NCBI GenBank assembly: GCA_029721515.1
Contig: CM056562.1
Span: 17,553,335 to 17,617,334, forward strand
Direction of reading: 5' to 3'
DNA: 64,000 nt
Origin: Synanceia verrucosa
Lineage: Eukaryota; Chordata; Actinopteri; Perciformes; Synanceiidae
A program made the translations under genes and the position numbers. This document shows positions 46,584 to 56,681 of the stretch, one piece after another. The notes under the pieces were generated by a model. The model was not told the DNA's origin, searched no databases, and saw nothing but the letters and a program-made list of their open reading frames with translations. Position 1 is the first letter of the stretch, and each line of letters starts with the position of its first letter.

Positions 46584-48164
46584 TGGCATTCGCTGTTGGC
46601 TATATCAACAAAGTTTCAATACAGTGGCCAACCGCACACATCTTAAATATTTATCAGAGACTTGACAAAAAAATGAAAAATAAATGAAAGTCTTTTTTCA
46701 TGGTCTTCCAGCTTTTCAAAGACTGATTCATTAAATTTACATGAGAATCTCATTTCATGTGTGCACAATCTATAATAGCACTCCTTGATAGTGGAAAAAA
46801 AAACAAAAAACATCTGGAGCTGTTGACCACTTGGCAACTGATTCACTTGATTCTACTGGCTGGAAATGTCACAGCAGGGTAAACACAGCCGATAAGTGAT
46901 AACATTAATCACAGTGAGTTTGATAGCACATGTAATGGATGACATAATTAATGTTATTAACAAAACCTGTTTACCCTGAAATGACTGCTGTGAAAAAGGC
47001 CGACACTGATAGATGAGACACTAACTGGACAGCTCGAAATATATAAAAGTGAACCCTGCAGTGGACCAGGGTTAAGTTATGGAGCCTGTGCTTATTGTCT
47101 AATAAAAAAAGGATGTATTGCAGTAACAGGTTTTCCTGTTGAGTCCATTGCTGTGTTAATCACTAACAGGAAGGGAGGCAAAGCTTTCAGTTTTTTTTTT
47201 TAAGATGCTCTCTGTGTTGCCCAATTTCCATGGATATGATTAGCACATCCAGCTTCAGGAACGTTTCAGGACATCAAGACTTCAGGAAACAATATTAACA
47301 GAGATGTGCAAATAAAGCTCCGAATAAAGTGATTGCTGGAGCCACCTCAGTGCAGGACGAATAGGGTTCAGGAGTGTGTGTGGCGGTGATGGATTTGAGA
47401 AGAACTAACCTCATTTTGCTAATGTGGAAATATGTTTAAATGAAAATAAAATTTTGCTTTATTAACTTTTTTTTAATGACTACAGAGGACAAAGAGCTGC
47501 GTTAGAAGAGGGTAAGACAAAAAAAGACAAACGCACATAAGGGCAAAACTTTGTTTTATTAGGAAAACAATCCAATTTTGGCAAAAAAAACAACAAAAAA
47601 ACAACAACAGTAGTTGACGGGGTTAAGTCTTAACACAGTATATTATGAGAATATCTGTGGGAATGAACATCATAGATGATGGACATTCATCCTTAATTAC
47701 TAACAGCATGCTAATCCCTATGAAGGGATTTGAAAAGATATTATGTGGAACAAACACACAACATGGAGCTTAATGTTAGCAACAAACCACAAATTATTTT
47801 AATTATTCTCTTTCATTCTCTCACCACTATACTTACAGTGAATGAAGATAAATATATATATATTTATGGCGGTGTTCCACAAATTTCCTTAACTGATATA
47901 AGACACTGTTGACTGTTGCCACAGTAGCTCTAAGTAAGGAAACATCAGACTGGCTGTAAAGAGATTCACTAATCAAACCAGCTATTTGACACAACGGGGG
48001 TGGAAAAAATAAGCATAATGTGATCTAAAACACAAGCAAAGCTTTTAGTGTACGTTGCTCCTGCGATTTTGCCACCCACACAATGTGCAACAAGTCCAGT
48101 TATTTATCTCTACTCAATTCAAAATAACATCTAAAAGGGGTGTAATCAGGACAAGGAGTCACAC

Positions 48165-50024
48165 TTAACGTCCACATCCAAAGGTCTTATTCCAGTCTTC
48201 ATAGAGCTCCAAATCCTTTGATGACACGCTGGGTCGTACCGTCTTCAGGGCCTCCTGGAAGTCAGAGTAAATGATTGGTCGTACCTGATCCGCAGTGATG
48301 GTGGCAATGTCGCTGAGCTGGATGCTGCGGATGGGCCCCAGCGCTGCCTCTCGACACAGCTGTGTCATGTCAGCCCCTGAAAAGCCCTCGGTGCTGGTCA
48401 CCACGCTCTCCATCTCTTGCTCTCTCAGCTGGTTCCTCTCTTGAGTCATGAGGTTAGTTACTATCTGCCGACGGGCGGCTGCTTCAGGCAGGGGGATGTA
48501 TAACCTCTTTGCCAGGCGTCGTCGGGCGGCCTCGTCTATCTCTTGAGGTCGGTTGGTGGCGCCAACCACCAGGATACGGTCCTCAGCTGCCGTTGCTGCC
48601 CCATCCAGCTGAACCAAGAACTCTGTCTTTATTCTACGCGATGAGTCGTGCTCCCCATCTGTCCGCTGGGACAACAGCGAGTCAATTTCATCAATGAAAA
48701 TAACAGCAGGCTGGTGGCAGCGGGCAATGGCAAACAGGGCTCGCACCATTTTTTCTCCCTCACCCACCCACTTGGATGTGAGTGACGAAGCACTGATGCT
48801 AAAGAAGGTGGCCCCTGACTGGCAGGCTATGCATTTTCCTATCAGAGTTTTTCCCGTCCCTGGGGGTCCAAACAACAGGATGCCTTTAGGGGGACCACGG
48901 AGGCCAGTGAAGATGTCAGGTCGCAGCATGGGCCAAACCACAATCTCCTTTATAGTGGTCTTGGCAAACTCCAGGCCTGCTATGTCGTCCCAGGCAACCG
49001 GAGGCCCATGGTCCATGATCTCACTCATAATCAGCTCGATTATCTTTGGCTCAAAGTTTTTCAGACGCTCATCTAGGATCTGAGGTTCCTGATTGGAACT
49101 GCGTCTTGCCCCTTCGTCTTCCTCCTCCTGTCGTGGAATGGGTGACACAAATTTGGAAAATGTACCTCGAGGCCTGTTAGCACCGAGAGATTTCTTCACA
49201 GTCGCTGCCATCCCAGTGGTCGGACCTCTTTGGGGCTGGTTGGAGTGTTTTCTCTGCTGATCAACAATGAACTGCTCGCGTGCCGTTTTAAAGTTGCTTC
49301 CAGCTCTCTGGTCAGTGACTGCTCCACCTGCATCTGGATTGTAAAAATTCTTCCGCTTAGATGGGTTGGAGGTGGGGAAAAAGGAGGACTGATAGTTTGG
49401 TGTGGCCCCTGCAGGGCCAGGGTTTTCCTGGGGAAGAACTGAAGAAGAATGAGTAAACAAAGAGGGCTGTGGTCGGGTTGGAGGTCGGGAGAACAAATTT
49501 GAATTGCCTGGCATCACCTCAGAGCCTCTTGGCCTCTCTGAAGTAATCTTAGTAGTAGGATTACAGGCTGTGTTGTTGACCTCTGTTATAGGTTTGAACA
49601 AAGACCTACTCTCTTGTCCCACAGATATGTTAACATCTCCTGGCGCCACCAGAGAGCCTCCTCCGCCTGTCCCTGCCTGAATCATCGTCTGCACGCTGGG
49701 CAGCTGCAGCACACTCTCCACGGTCAGGGATGACTCCCATTTGTCACTGTGGTTCCTCTGACTGCGGGCCAGATGCAGCGCGCTCTCTGCATAGTTGTTG
49801 AGCCCTATGCGGGGGTCGTCCGAGTCCAGCACTGCGGCATAGCGCTCCGAGTAGGTCCTGAGCAGGCTGGCCATGCCGGCCTGAGAGAGCTGGGAGCTTG
49901 CCCATGCATACTGAATGGAGAGGATGTGGGCCCGGTAGGCATCGGCCGTCTGTTCAGGTGTACAGTTGCCAGATGAAATGTCAAAGGACCTCCTCTGCCA
50001 TTCGTCCAGGTGTGCTCCACTCAT
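48165..50024 (-). CDS. fignl1: Fidgetin-like protein 1, AAA ATPase (619 aa, single coding exon)
   Basis: The whole coding region lies in one exon. The N-terminal part has a LDEWQRRSFDISSGNCTPEQ region and a YRAHILSIQYAW helix. Residues 245-248 (FKTA, in NFKTAREQFIVDQQ) match the RAD51-binding segment of FIGNL1. The AAA core follows: Walker A GPPGTGKT (386-393), Walker B VIFIDEID (441-448), a sensor-1 region VVGATNRPQ, and the arginine-finger stretch EAARRRLAKR. A Vps4-type C-terminal helix ends in YEDWNKTFGCGR. The family disassembles or remodels RAD51 filaments in homologous recombination. It is shorter than human FIGNL1 (674 aa, from memory), with the loss in the linker between about residues 115 and 240. 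Catalytic residues are intact. It converges on ikzf1 and diverges from ttl. A 5'UTR acceptor (TTCATCAG) lies 17 bases upstream of the ATG. Confidence 0.97.
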   Translation of the reverse strand: MSGAHLDEWQRRSFDISSGNCTPEQTADAYRAHILSIQYAWASSQLSQAGMASLLRTYSERYAAVLDSDDPRIGLNNYAESALHLARSQRNHSDKWESSLTVESVLQLPSVQTMIQAGTGGGGSLVAPGDVNISVGQESRSLFKPITEVNNTACNPTTKITSERPRGSEVMPGNSNLFSRPPTRPQPSLFTHSSSVLPQENPGPAGATPNYQSSFFPTSNPSKRKNFYNPDAGGAVTDQRAGSNFKTAREQFIVDQQRKHSNQPQRGPTTGMAATVKKSLGANRPRGTFSKFVSPIPRQEEEDEGARRSSNQEPQILDERLKNFEPKIIELIMSEIMDHGPPVAWDDIAGLEFAKTTIKEIVVWPMLRPDIFTGLRGPPKGILLFGPPGTGKTLIGKCIACQSGATFFSISASSLTSKWVGEGEKMVRALFAIARCHQPAVIFIDEIDSLLSQRTDGEHDSSRRIKTEFLVQLDGAATAAEDRILVVGATNRPQEIDEAARRRLAKRLYIPLPEAAARRQIVTNLMTQERNQLREQEMESVVTSTEGFSGADMTQLCREAALGPIRSIQLSDIATITADQVRPIIYSDFQEALKTVRPSVSSKDLELYEDWNKTFGCGR

Positions 50025-50650
50025 GCCTGGCCTGCTCCAGTCTGATGAAGAAGAGGGGACAAAGGTTATTAAAAATACATGACCTCAGTAAAAGCCAAGG
50101 TAAGCATCGCCCCTGAGCCACACACACATAAAAAGTCTCATTACGTTTTAGTCTGTGATATGTACATATGATAAGCATCTCTGTATTTAGACAACTAAGA
50201 CAAGGCCTCATTTTGAAACATGCTTCGTTAGTCTCTATACCAAGCTGAATAACCTCTAAACAGGGTTGTTATCTCAGTCTTGACACTGTTTTCATGGGAT
50301 GAGTAGTAACACTAACCTTCAATAGTAACGTTAAATGACAGCGTTACTCACTTAATCCTTTGACTATTATCTATTTTGGTGAATATGTACTAGTGGAAGG
50401 TTCACGAGCGAAGCTGCTGCATTTAACTTCAGGTTAACGTTCATTCAACCGACAAGGAAATTAGTCTCCTTGTAATGCTATAACAGTCTACAGAGAGGCC
50501 ACAGTGCTGAGAAAGACACTTACTATTAGTGACACCTTCTGATATTATTATATAGTGGCTACACACTGCATACACAGGGTTTATAATATTAGTTTCTGTA
50601 CTATAACTCGCCGTTTAGCCGTTCGCGCCGTTATTTTCTTCCTCAGCAGT
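50025..50650 (-). other. fignl1: fignl1 5' leader: acceptor, intron and probable first exon
   Basis: On the minus strand, TTCTTCATCAG|ACTGGAGCAGG (exon from 50041) stands just before the ATG, so the 5'UTR is spliced. The non-coding first exon probably lies near 50640, where GACGTGACAGGAAGTCG (ETS-type GGAA core) begins a CpG-containing stretch. The exact donor was not resolved. Confidence 0.4.
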
Positions 50651-51953
50651 ACGACTTCCTGTCACGTCCCAACTCGTTTGTGGAAAAAACTAAGTTATGT
50701 TTCACGGTCGCTTTCACCCATGTAGAATCTCAACCAAACCAGATCAATAATTTAATTGTTTAATTGATGAAACGTTGAAATGTAGTCAAATATTATGTGA
50801 ATAAAAAAGAGCTAAACTTAGACAAATAACCTATTCGAATATATCGGAACGGGACCCATAACTTGTCACAACTAGGGAGCGCTCCATTAGTTTCCACGGG
50901 TGGCCCGGACAGTGGTCACGGCTTGTTAATGTGTTCTTGCGTTGCTATGTCATTCCCACGTAGCGTGTCTTCGCTCGTGATAATACAATATAAACTACCA
51001 AGCATGTGAGAAGCATTTATTTGCGTTTTAAAATGTTTTTTAACATATTCTCCGCACTGTGGCACAAGGTGGAGATCTCCTAACTTGTAGTCAGGTCTAC
51101 AACGCCATCTTGCGGCTTCAACGCGCTAAATACATTAAAACGGGTTGATGGTCGCTTTTTCTGTTGCATTCTGGGAATTGTAGTACTATTTTTGTTGAAC
51201 CTCCGCTAGGTACTATATTCCGACGGAAATATTTTTGATTAATGATACTTTTAGATTATTTTTTTTTACAATGGTGGGTTTATTTACTTTTATTATTCAT
51301 AAAAAACACTTAAATACCAATTACTCTTGATATTAATGGACGTGTAAACTACACTAACCACAACCGTAGGGCTTTTTGTTTATGCTGTCGACATTGGATG
51401 ACAGCGCTTACAGAGCTTCAGCAAGCAGACTCATCCGGTGGGAAAATAACCTGCATTTGCAATATTATGTCGATAGCTACGTAATTAGGTGACTTTTCTA
51501 CTGTTTGGTATTAAAGTGTCTGTCCTTTAGGAGAGATACCGGAAATTTATTTGGATGGCTGTTCGTAGTGTCGCGGTCCGTTAGCCCAAAGCTAAATCAG
51601 CTAATCATCATCATGATGAACCCAGACGGGACCAGCCCCAGGAGCCGGTAGCAGCAGTCAGGCACACCCTTTTCTGGGGTTAGTAGAGGAAAACCTGTCT
51701 GCGTAGCAACGTGAAACTGCTGTCCGTCACATGTCCCGGTGTTTTCTACGAGTAAATGTCAGCCTAAGACCTCTGAACCGGAGTTTCAAGAGAAAATTGT
51801 AAGTTTACTTGCTTGGATATGACTGACTTATTGTCATGGCACGGACGGACGAGATAACCCTGAACAGTCTGTCTGCTGCAGTGCCAACCAGACAGCCTCA
51901 CAACTAGCCAGACAACTAAGTCAGACACATTCGGTCGCTTCTATTAAACAATT
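50640..51953. promoter_or_regulatory. divergent fignl1 / ttl promoter interval and ttl 5'UTR
   Basis: About 1.3 kb between the presumed fignl1 start and the ttl ATG. It contains an ETS-type word (ACTTCCTGTCACGTCC, about 50652), a ZNF143-type site (51166) and a CGGAAAT word near 51540. A plausible 5'UTR donor AATT|GTAAGTTT lies at about 51798. No transposon or ORF of note is present. Whether one or two promoters serve the pair is unknown. Confidence 0.45.
51166..51184 (-). promoter_or_regulatory. ZNF143/THAP11-type promoter motif
   Basis: GCATTCTGGGAATTGTAGT on the plus strand is the reverse complement of ACTACAATTCCCAGAATGC. That is within one or two bases of the well-known ACTACAATTCCCAGCATGC element of housekeeping and bidirectional promoters. 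It lies between the two divergent genes, about 790 bp upstream of the ttl start codon. Confidence 0.6.
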
Positions 51954-54900
51954 ATGAATACCCCGATATACACGTTTGTGACCCGAGACGACAACAGTAC
52001 TGTCTATGCAGAAGTTTCCAAAATCCTCCAATCAACTGGACAATGGAAGAGGCTGAAAAGAGACAACCCCAGATTCAACTTAATGCTTGGTGAACGGAAC
52101 AGACTGCCCTTTGGACGTCTGGGTAGATATGCTTTTGTTTCTTACTTCATATGATGCTGACAGCTGTCTGTGTCTATGGTTGTGTGCTTTATTTTGGGTA
52201 GATCCACCAAGAATGAGACACATGCTGTGACTGTGCAGGGAAATACTGTGTCTCTCATTCACACGTGCAGTGGAGGCTCTGAGTGTGCACGCAGGTGTTA
52301 CCTTGCATTTGCACTTTAAAATATCCTCATTTGGACATTACAGGTCATGAACCAGGACTGGTGCAGCTGGTGAATTACTACAGAGGAGCAGACAAGCTCT
52401 GCAGAAAGGCATCCTTGGTCAAGTGTGTATATTGTTGAATGAAATATTTTGTCGTCATCCACGTTACTAATGCGCAGATGAATTATTCAAAGGGTTACAT
52501 TATCTGATCAGTTCCCTTCTTTACCATTAGGCTAATAAAAACCAGCCCGGAGCTGTCCGACTCCTGCAACTGGTTTCCAGAGTCCTACATCATCTATCCC
52601 ACTAACCTCAACACACCTGTTGCTCCAGCTACAAATGGCATCAGCCATCTGAAGAACAATCCCAAGACAGATGAGCGGGAAGTTTTCTTGGCCTCCTATC
52701 ACTCTAAAAAAGAAAGTGGTGAAGGCACAGTGTGGATAGCTAAGTCCTCTGCTGGAGCGAAAGGTAAGGTAGATTGTCCTCCGGTGTCGTCTTAAATTAT
52801 TTTTCATTTGAAGCAAATGAGTTACATATTTTCTGAGCAGAGCTTTTCTGCGCTAAAGGCAACCATGTCCCTTGATAACTCAATTTACATGGTTTGTATG
52901 GTTTACAGTTTTAAATTATGGCAGCTTTACAGTTTGTTTTTACTGCAACAGGTGCTGGTATTTTGATATCCCATGATGCTAATCAGCTGCTGGAATACAT
53001 TGATAATCAGGGACAGGTTCATGTAATCCAGAAGTACCTGGAGAAACCGCTGCTTCTGGAGCCGGGACATCGGAAGTTTGACATAAGGCAAGTTTTTTTC
53101 TGTTTAATTCAAGAAGGATGTGCTCGTCTGTCTGGACTTAGTAACTGAGGCTGTTGTTGTGTCATGCTAATACTAGGAGCTGGGTGCTGGTGGACCATCA
53201 GTACAATATCTATTTATATCGTGAGGGTGTGCTGCGGACGTCTTCGGAGCCCTACAACAGCTCCGACCTCCAGGACATGACCAGCCACCTGACCAACCAC
53301 TGCATCCAGAAGGAGCACTCCCACAACTACGGGCGATACGAGGAGGGGAACGAGATGTTCTTCGATGAGTTCAGGCTGTACCTGCTCAACACTCACAACG
53401 TCACCCTGGAGACCACCATATTACCTCAGATCAAGCAGATCATCAAGTAGGTGCTCCTGGCTGTTATTGTTGGATCTCATCTAAAGCTCAGCCGTCACAC
53501 ATCACACTGATACTTGTGTCCGACAACGAAAGATATCTTGTTTGTGTGGTTGGGGGCATTTTCACAAACTCTCCTACTGAAAGCTGCTAGTTTATCAGCT
53601 CAATCTGTCCTAGTTAACAGTGTAAACAACATATCATTGTTCAAGTTATGTGGTTGGCTTATTATTCTTATTAATTACTGGATGTAGACAAGACAAATAA
53701 GATGAGACAACCTTGTTTTTCAAGAATATTTGTCAATTGTGAAAGCCACTGATTTCAGCCCCAGCTGCTAGAATGGCTGTAAACCCTTTAAGTCTTGTTC
53801 ACTACAATATGAGTGACAGCAAAGCTCTCCTGACAACTGAGTTATACATATTTCAGCTCATGTGGCTCCAAAACAAAATAGTTCATGTATAATATTTAAT
53901 ATTAGGTTCAAAATGTCTATTGTCATGTGGACACAATGTAAACATGTTAACTTGTACAATGAAATATTTCCTTTAGTATCCACAGTGAAAACCGAGCAAT
54001 AAATCAAAGTGTAAATTTGATAAAAATAGATAACAAATGCAACTTAAAAGGCAAAGAGAGCATTTCAGTCTTGAGATTCTGCATTTCACACTTCTATACC
54101 TCCAGCCTGAAGCATGAACAGTGATTAATAGTAGCTGAGATGTATTCATTCTAAGTGAAATTGCAGGTACCGCCACTATAAGGTAAAGGTGGCTTGTCCA
54201 GCGGCCAGATGATAGGAAATGATTTTGCTGTCTGGTTTCACAGGAGCTGTCTGACATGTATTGAGCCGACAATCAGCACCAAGCACCTGTCCTACCAGAG
54301 CTTCCAACTCTTTGGATTTGATTTCATGGTGGACGAGAGCTTCAAAGTGTGGCTCATCGAGATCAATGGAGCCCCAGCCTGTGCACAGTCAGTCACGTTC
54401 AGCTGATTATTCATGTTGGAAAATGTTTATGTCTTAGCATCCTTTTCAGTTCTGCCTGTCTTTTGCTTCCGTTTATCCTGAATTTTATAGCTTTGTACTC
54501 CATCTCCTATTCACATCTATTCCTGCAGTCTGTATTTTACAGACTTTTTTTGGCTTCTGTTTACAGAAAACAAGCTTTGAATCTACTTCCCTAAATCTAA
54601 AAATGCGTTTGGTGAAATGTTTGCGTGTTTGTTGTTTTTATCCCATGGAGGATTGTGATTGTATCACAGCTAAGTGAACAGTCAGTGAACTTGACTTTGT
54701 TCCAGTACAGACGTGTCCTCTGCTAGATATTAATCCAGTCACAGCTAGCTGTGGGTTGTGAGTGTTTCCTCTAGACTCAGAAACAGTGTGATGCTCCTGT
54801 TGTCCCTTCTCTCTCCAGGAAACTCTATCCAGAGCTCTGTCAAGGTATCGTGGATGTGGCCATTTCCAGCATCTTTACCCTGAACAGCGGCGGCGACTCC

Positions 54901-55017
54901 TCTTCTGCTTCCTCTTCACCTTATTCCTCCTCCCCGTCCTCCACCTTCACCACCAACTCCTGCTCCTCTCCCAAACTGAGAGGGCCTCTTCACGTGGGCC
55001 CATTCACTCGACTGTAA
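51954..55017 (+). CDS. ttl: Tubulin-tyrosine ligase (409 aa, seven coding exons)
   Basis: Exons: 51954-52122, 52344-52422, 52531-52763, 52952-53087, 53177-53446, 54244-54387 and 54819-55017 (TAA). They join in frame to 410 codons including the stop. The enzyme adds tyrosine to the C-terminus of detyrosinated alpha-tubulin using ATP. The ATP-grasp fold is evident: [20 protein letters not shown] at the N-terminus, [22 protein letters not shown] (R206), HLTNHCIQ (243-250), FGFDFMVD (D322) and [11 protein letters not shown] (E335 and N337, which fit the metal-binding pair). Intron 4 starts with GC (ATAAG|GCAAGT), a known minor donor class; the next exon restores the family sequence. After DVAISSIF the tail is a new Ser/Thr-rich segment of about 45 residues, making it longer than human TTL (377 aa). 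The start gives a few extra residues (MNTPI) before the conserved YTFV; no other in-frame ATG fits. Confidence 0.96.
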
Positions 55018-56415
55018 GCACACTCACACACCTCCCCCGTCCCCTCCATTCAGCTTCTACATGCTCCGTCCTCACTCCTGATCTCTACCTGACAAGTAGC
55101 ACACGGCAGCGAGCCCAGCCGTTAAGTGAACCTTCCTGTCACGCCTGGAGGGAGTGTTTCTTTCAATGGAAATCACTGAGCTGCAGAAATGATCCCTGCA
55201 CTGATTATGCATCTTATGATTGTGAGGAAGGTGATGAACGGATCCACAAACTGTCTGGGAGTTTCAAGGGATATCTGAAGAGATGCTCCAACTGAGACTG
55301 TAGTGCCTTACATTTCCAGCCATGCTCCCTTAAACAGACCGCCAGTTCACTTGCTCTGTTACTGTGACTTGTACTTGCTGTATAAGCCTTTGCACTGTTG
55401 CTCAGTTAAGTCAACGCGATCATTATTGGTCCACAGGAATTAGCATTAAATCGGTTACTTGACATTTGAGAGCTTGGTGAATTTGTGCTATTTATTTCTC
55501 ATCAGACTAATTTTTCAAAAGTCTTTTTTTAATATAGATCGCTTGTTGCTATCTGTGCCCATAATGCTGACAAAGGTCAAAACTATGGACATACAAACCC
55601 AACGTGTCTGATGAGCTAAACATTCAAGACAACATTTTATTTACATTCAGTGCAGCAGGGTGATAAAAGTGATCAAATACCCAGGTTTAAGTCCATCCTA
55701 ACGAGTGTCCCTGACCTAAAAGTATTAGCCTGCGTTGTTCTGTGCTCGACTAAAATAACGTGTGGAAGCATGCAGTAGAAGAAACCAGCACAGCTCCGTC
55801 TCCAGTTTATGAAGATCTGCCCTCATGTCTGTTTGATTACTGATGTCTGAACACATGGACTGTCTGTGTAAAGTGTTGTCAACAAAGATGTAGATTATGT
55901 TTTTGAACTTTTAATGAAAGTAGAGTAGATAGTACAAAGTGTGTTTAAGACTCCATGAAAGGACAGGATACGAGATAATGGAGCAGAACGCGGTGTCAAA
56001 TGTGTCATTACCAAAGAGAAGCCAGACTCACGGTCTTCATCACGTAACTGTCCGAACCGCTCTCTACAAATTATTTTGTATTTCATAACTGCGACTGCAG
56101 CACGTTAGGTCATCAACTGTCAGTTTAATCACTGAATAAGTCATTGTAGGAGGTTTTAGTAGGCATGTCTCTCATACTGTTTGCATCCCTGCTGTTCCTC
56201 GCTTCTCTTATTTCCCGTATGATGAAGGGAAACCATCGGAGCATTTGTTCATGTTTATAATTATAATTAGTGTATTTCTGTTTACAGGATGACTCTGGGA
56301 AATGAAGGATATGTAAATGGCCGAAGCAGAAAGGCGGAGTAGTTATAACAGGATTATTATAAATAATCATGAAGAATCAGAAATCAATTAATTTCTTAAA
56401 TTGATGTATTGCAGA
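55018..56415 (+). other. ttl: ttl 3'UTR / 3' flank
   Basis: No ORF of note. The sequence is AT-rich with no early canonical AATAAA in good context, so the polyadenylation site of ttl could not be placed. The SINE copy begins at 56416. Confidence 0.4.
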
Positions 56416-56671
56416 GGGCGGCATGGTGGTGTAGTGGTTAGCACTCACAGCAAGAAGGTACCGGGTTTGATTCCCGGCCCGGGGCCTTTCTGTGTGGAGT
56501 TTGCATGTTCTCCCCGTGTCTGCGTGGGTTCTTTCCGGGTACTCCGGCTTCCTCCCACCATCCAAAAACATGTATGGGGGTTAGGTTAGGCCTTCTGCCC
56601 TAAGACAGCTGGGATAGGCTCCAGCCCCCTGCGACCCTATGTGAGGAAAAGCGGTCGATGATGGATGGATG
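56416..56671 (+). repeat. tRNA-derived SINE-like element, copy 2, with target-site duplication
   Basis: The head GGCGGCATGGTGGTGTAGTG with GTTAGCAC is A-box-like, and GGTTTGATTCCC is B-box-like. It continues through GGAGTTTGCATGTTCTCCCC and GGATAGGCTCCAGCCCCCTG to a (ATGG)n tail. The central CAATTTAAATTAACCAATTA block present in copies 1 and 3 is deleted. The 10-bp word GATGTATTGC occurs at 56403-56412 and again at 56672-56681, flanking the element as a target-site duplication. Confidence 0.78.
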
Positions 56672-56681
56672 GATGTATTGC

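Larger units (their letters stand above)
43591..47545. other. ikzf1-fignl1 intergenic region (convergent)
   Basis: Apart from the Tc1-type remnant (45735-46262) and a (TG)n run, this holds a GC-rich island at about 44250-44600 and otherwise AT-rich sequence. An octamer ATTTGCAT lies at 44533-44540. A TTTATT near 47554, which reads AATAAA on the minus strand, could end fignl1. Confidence 0.45.
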
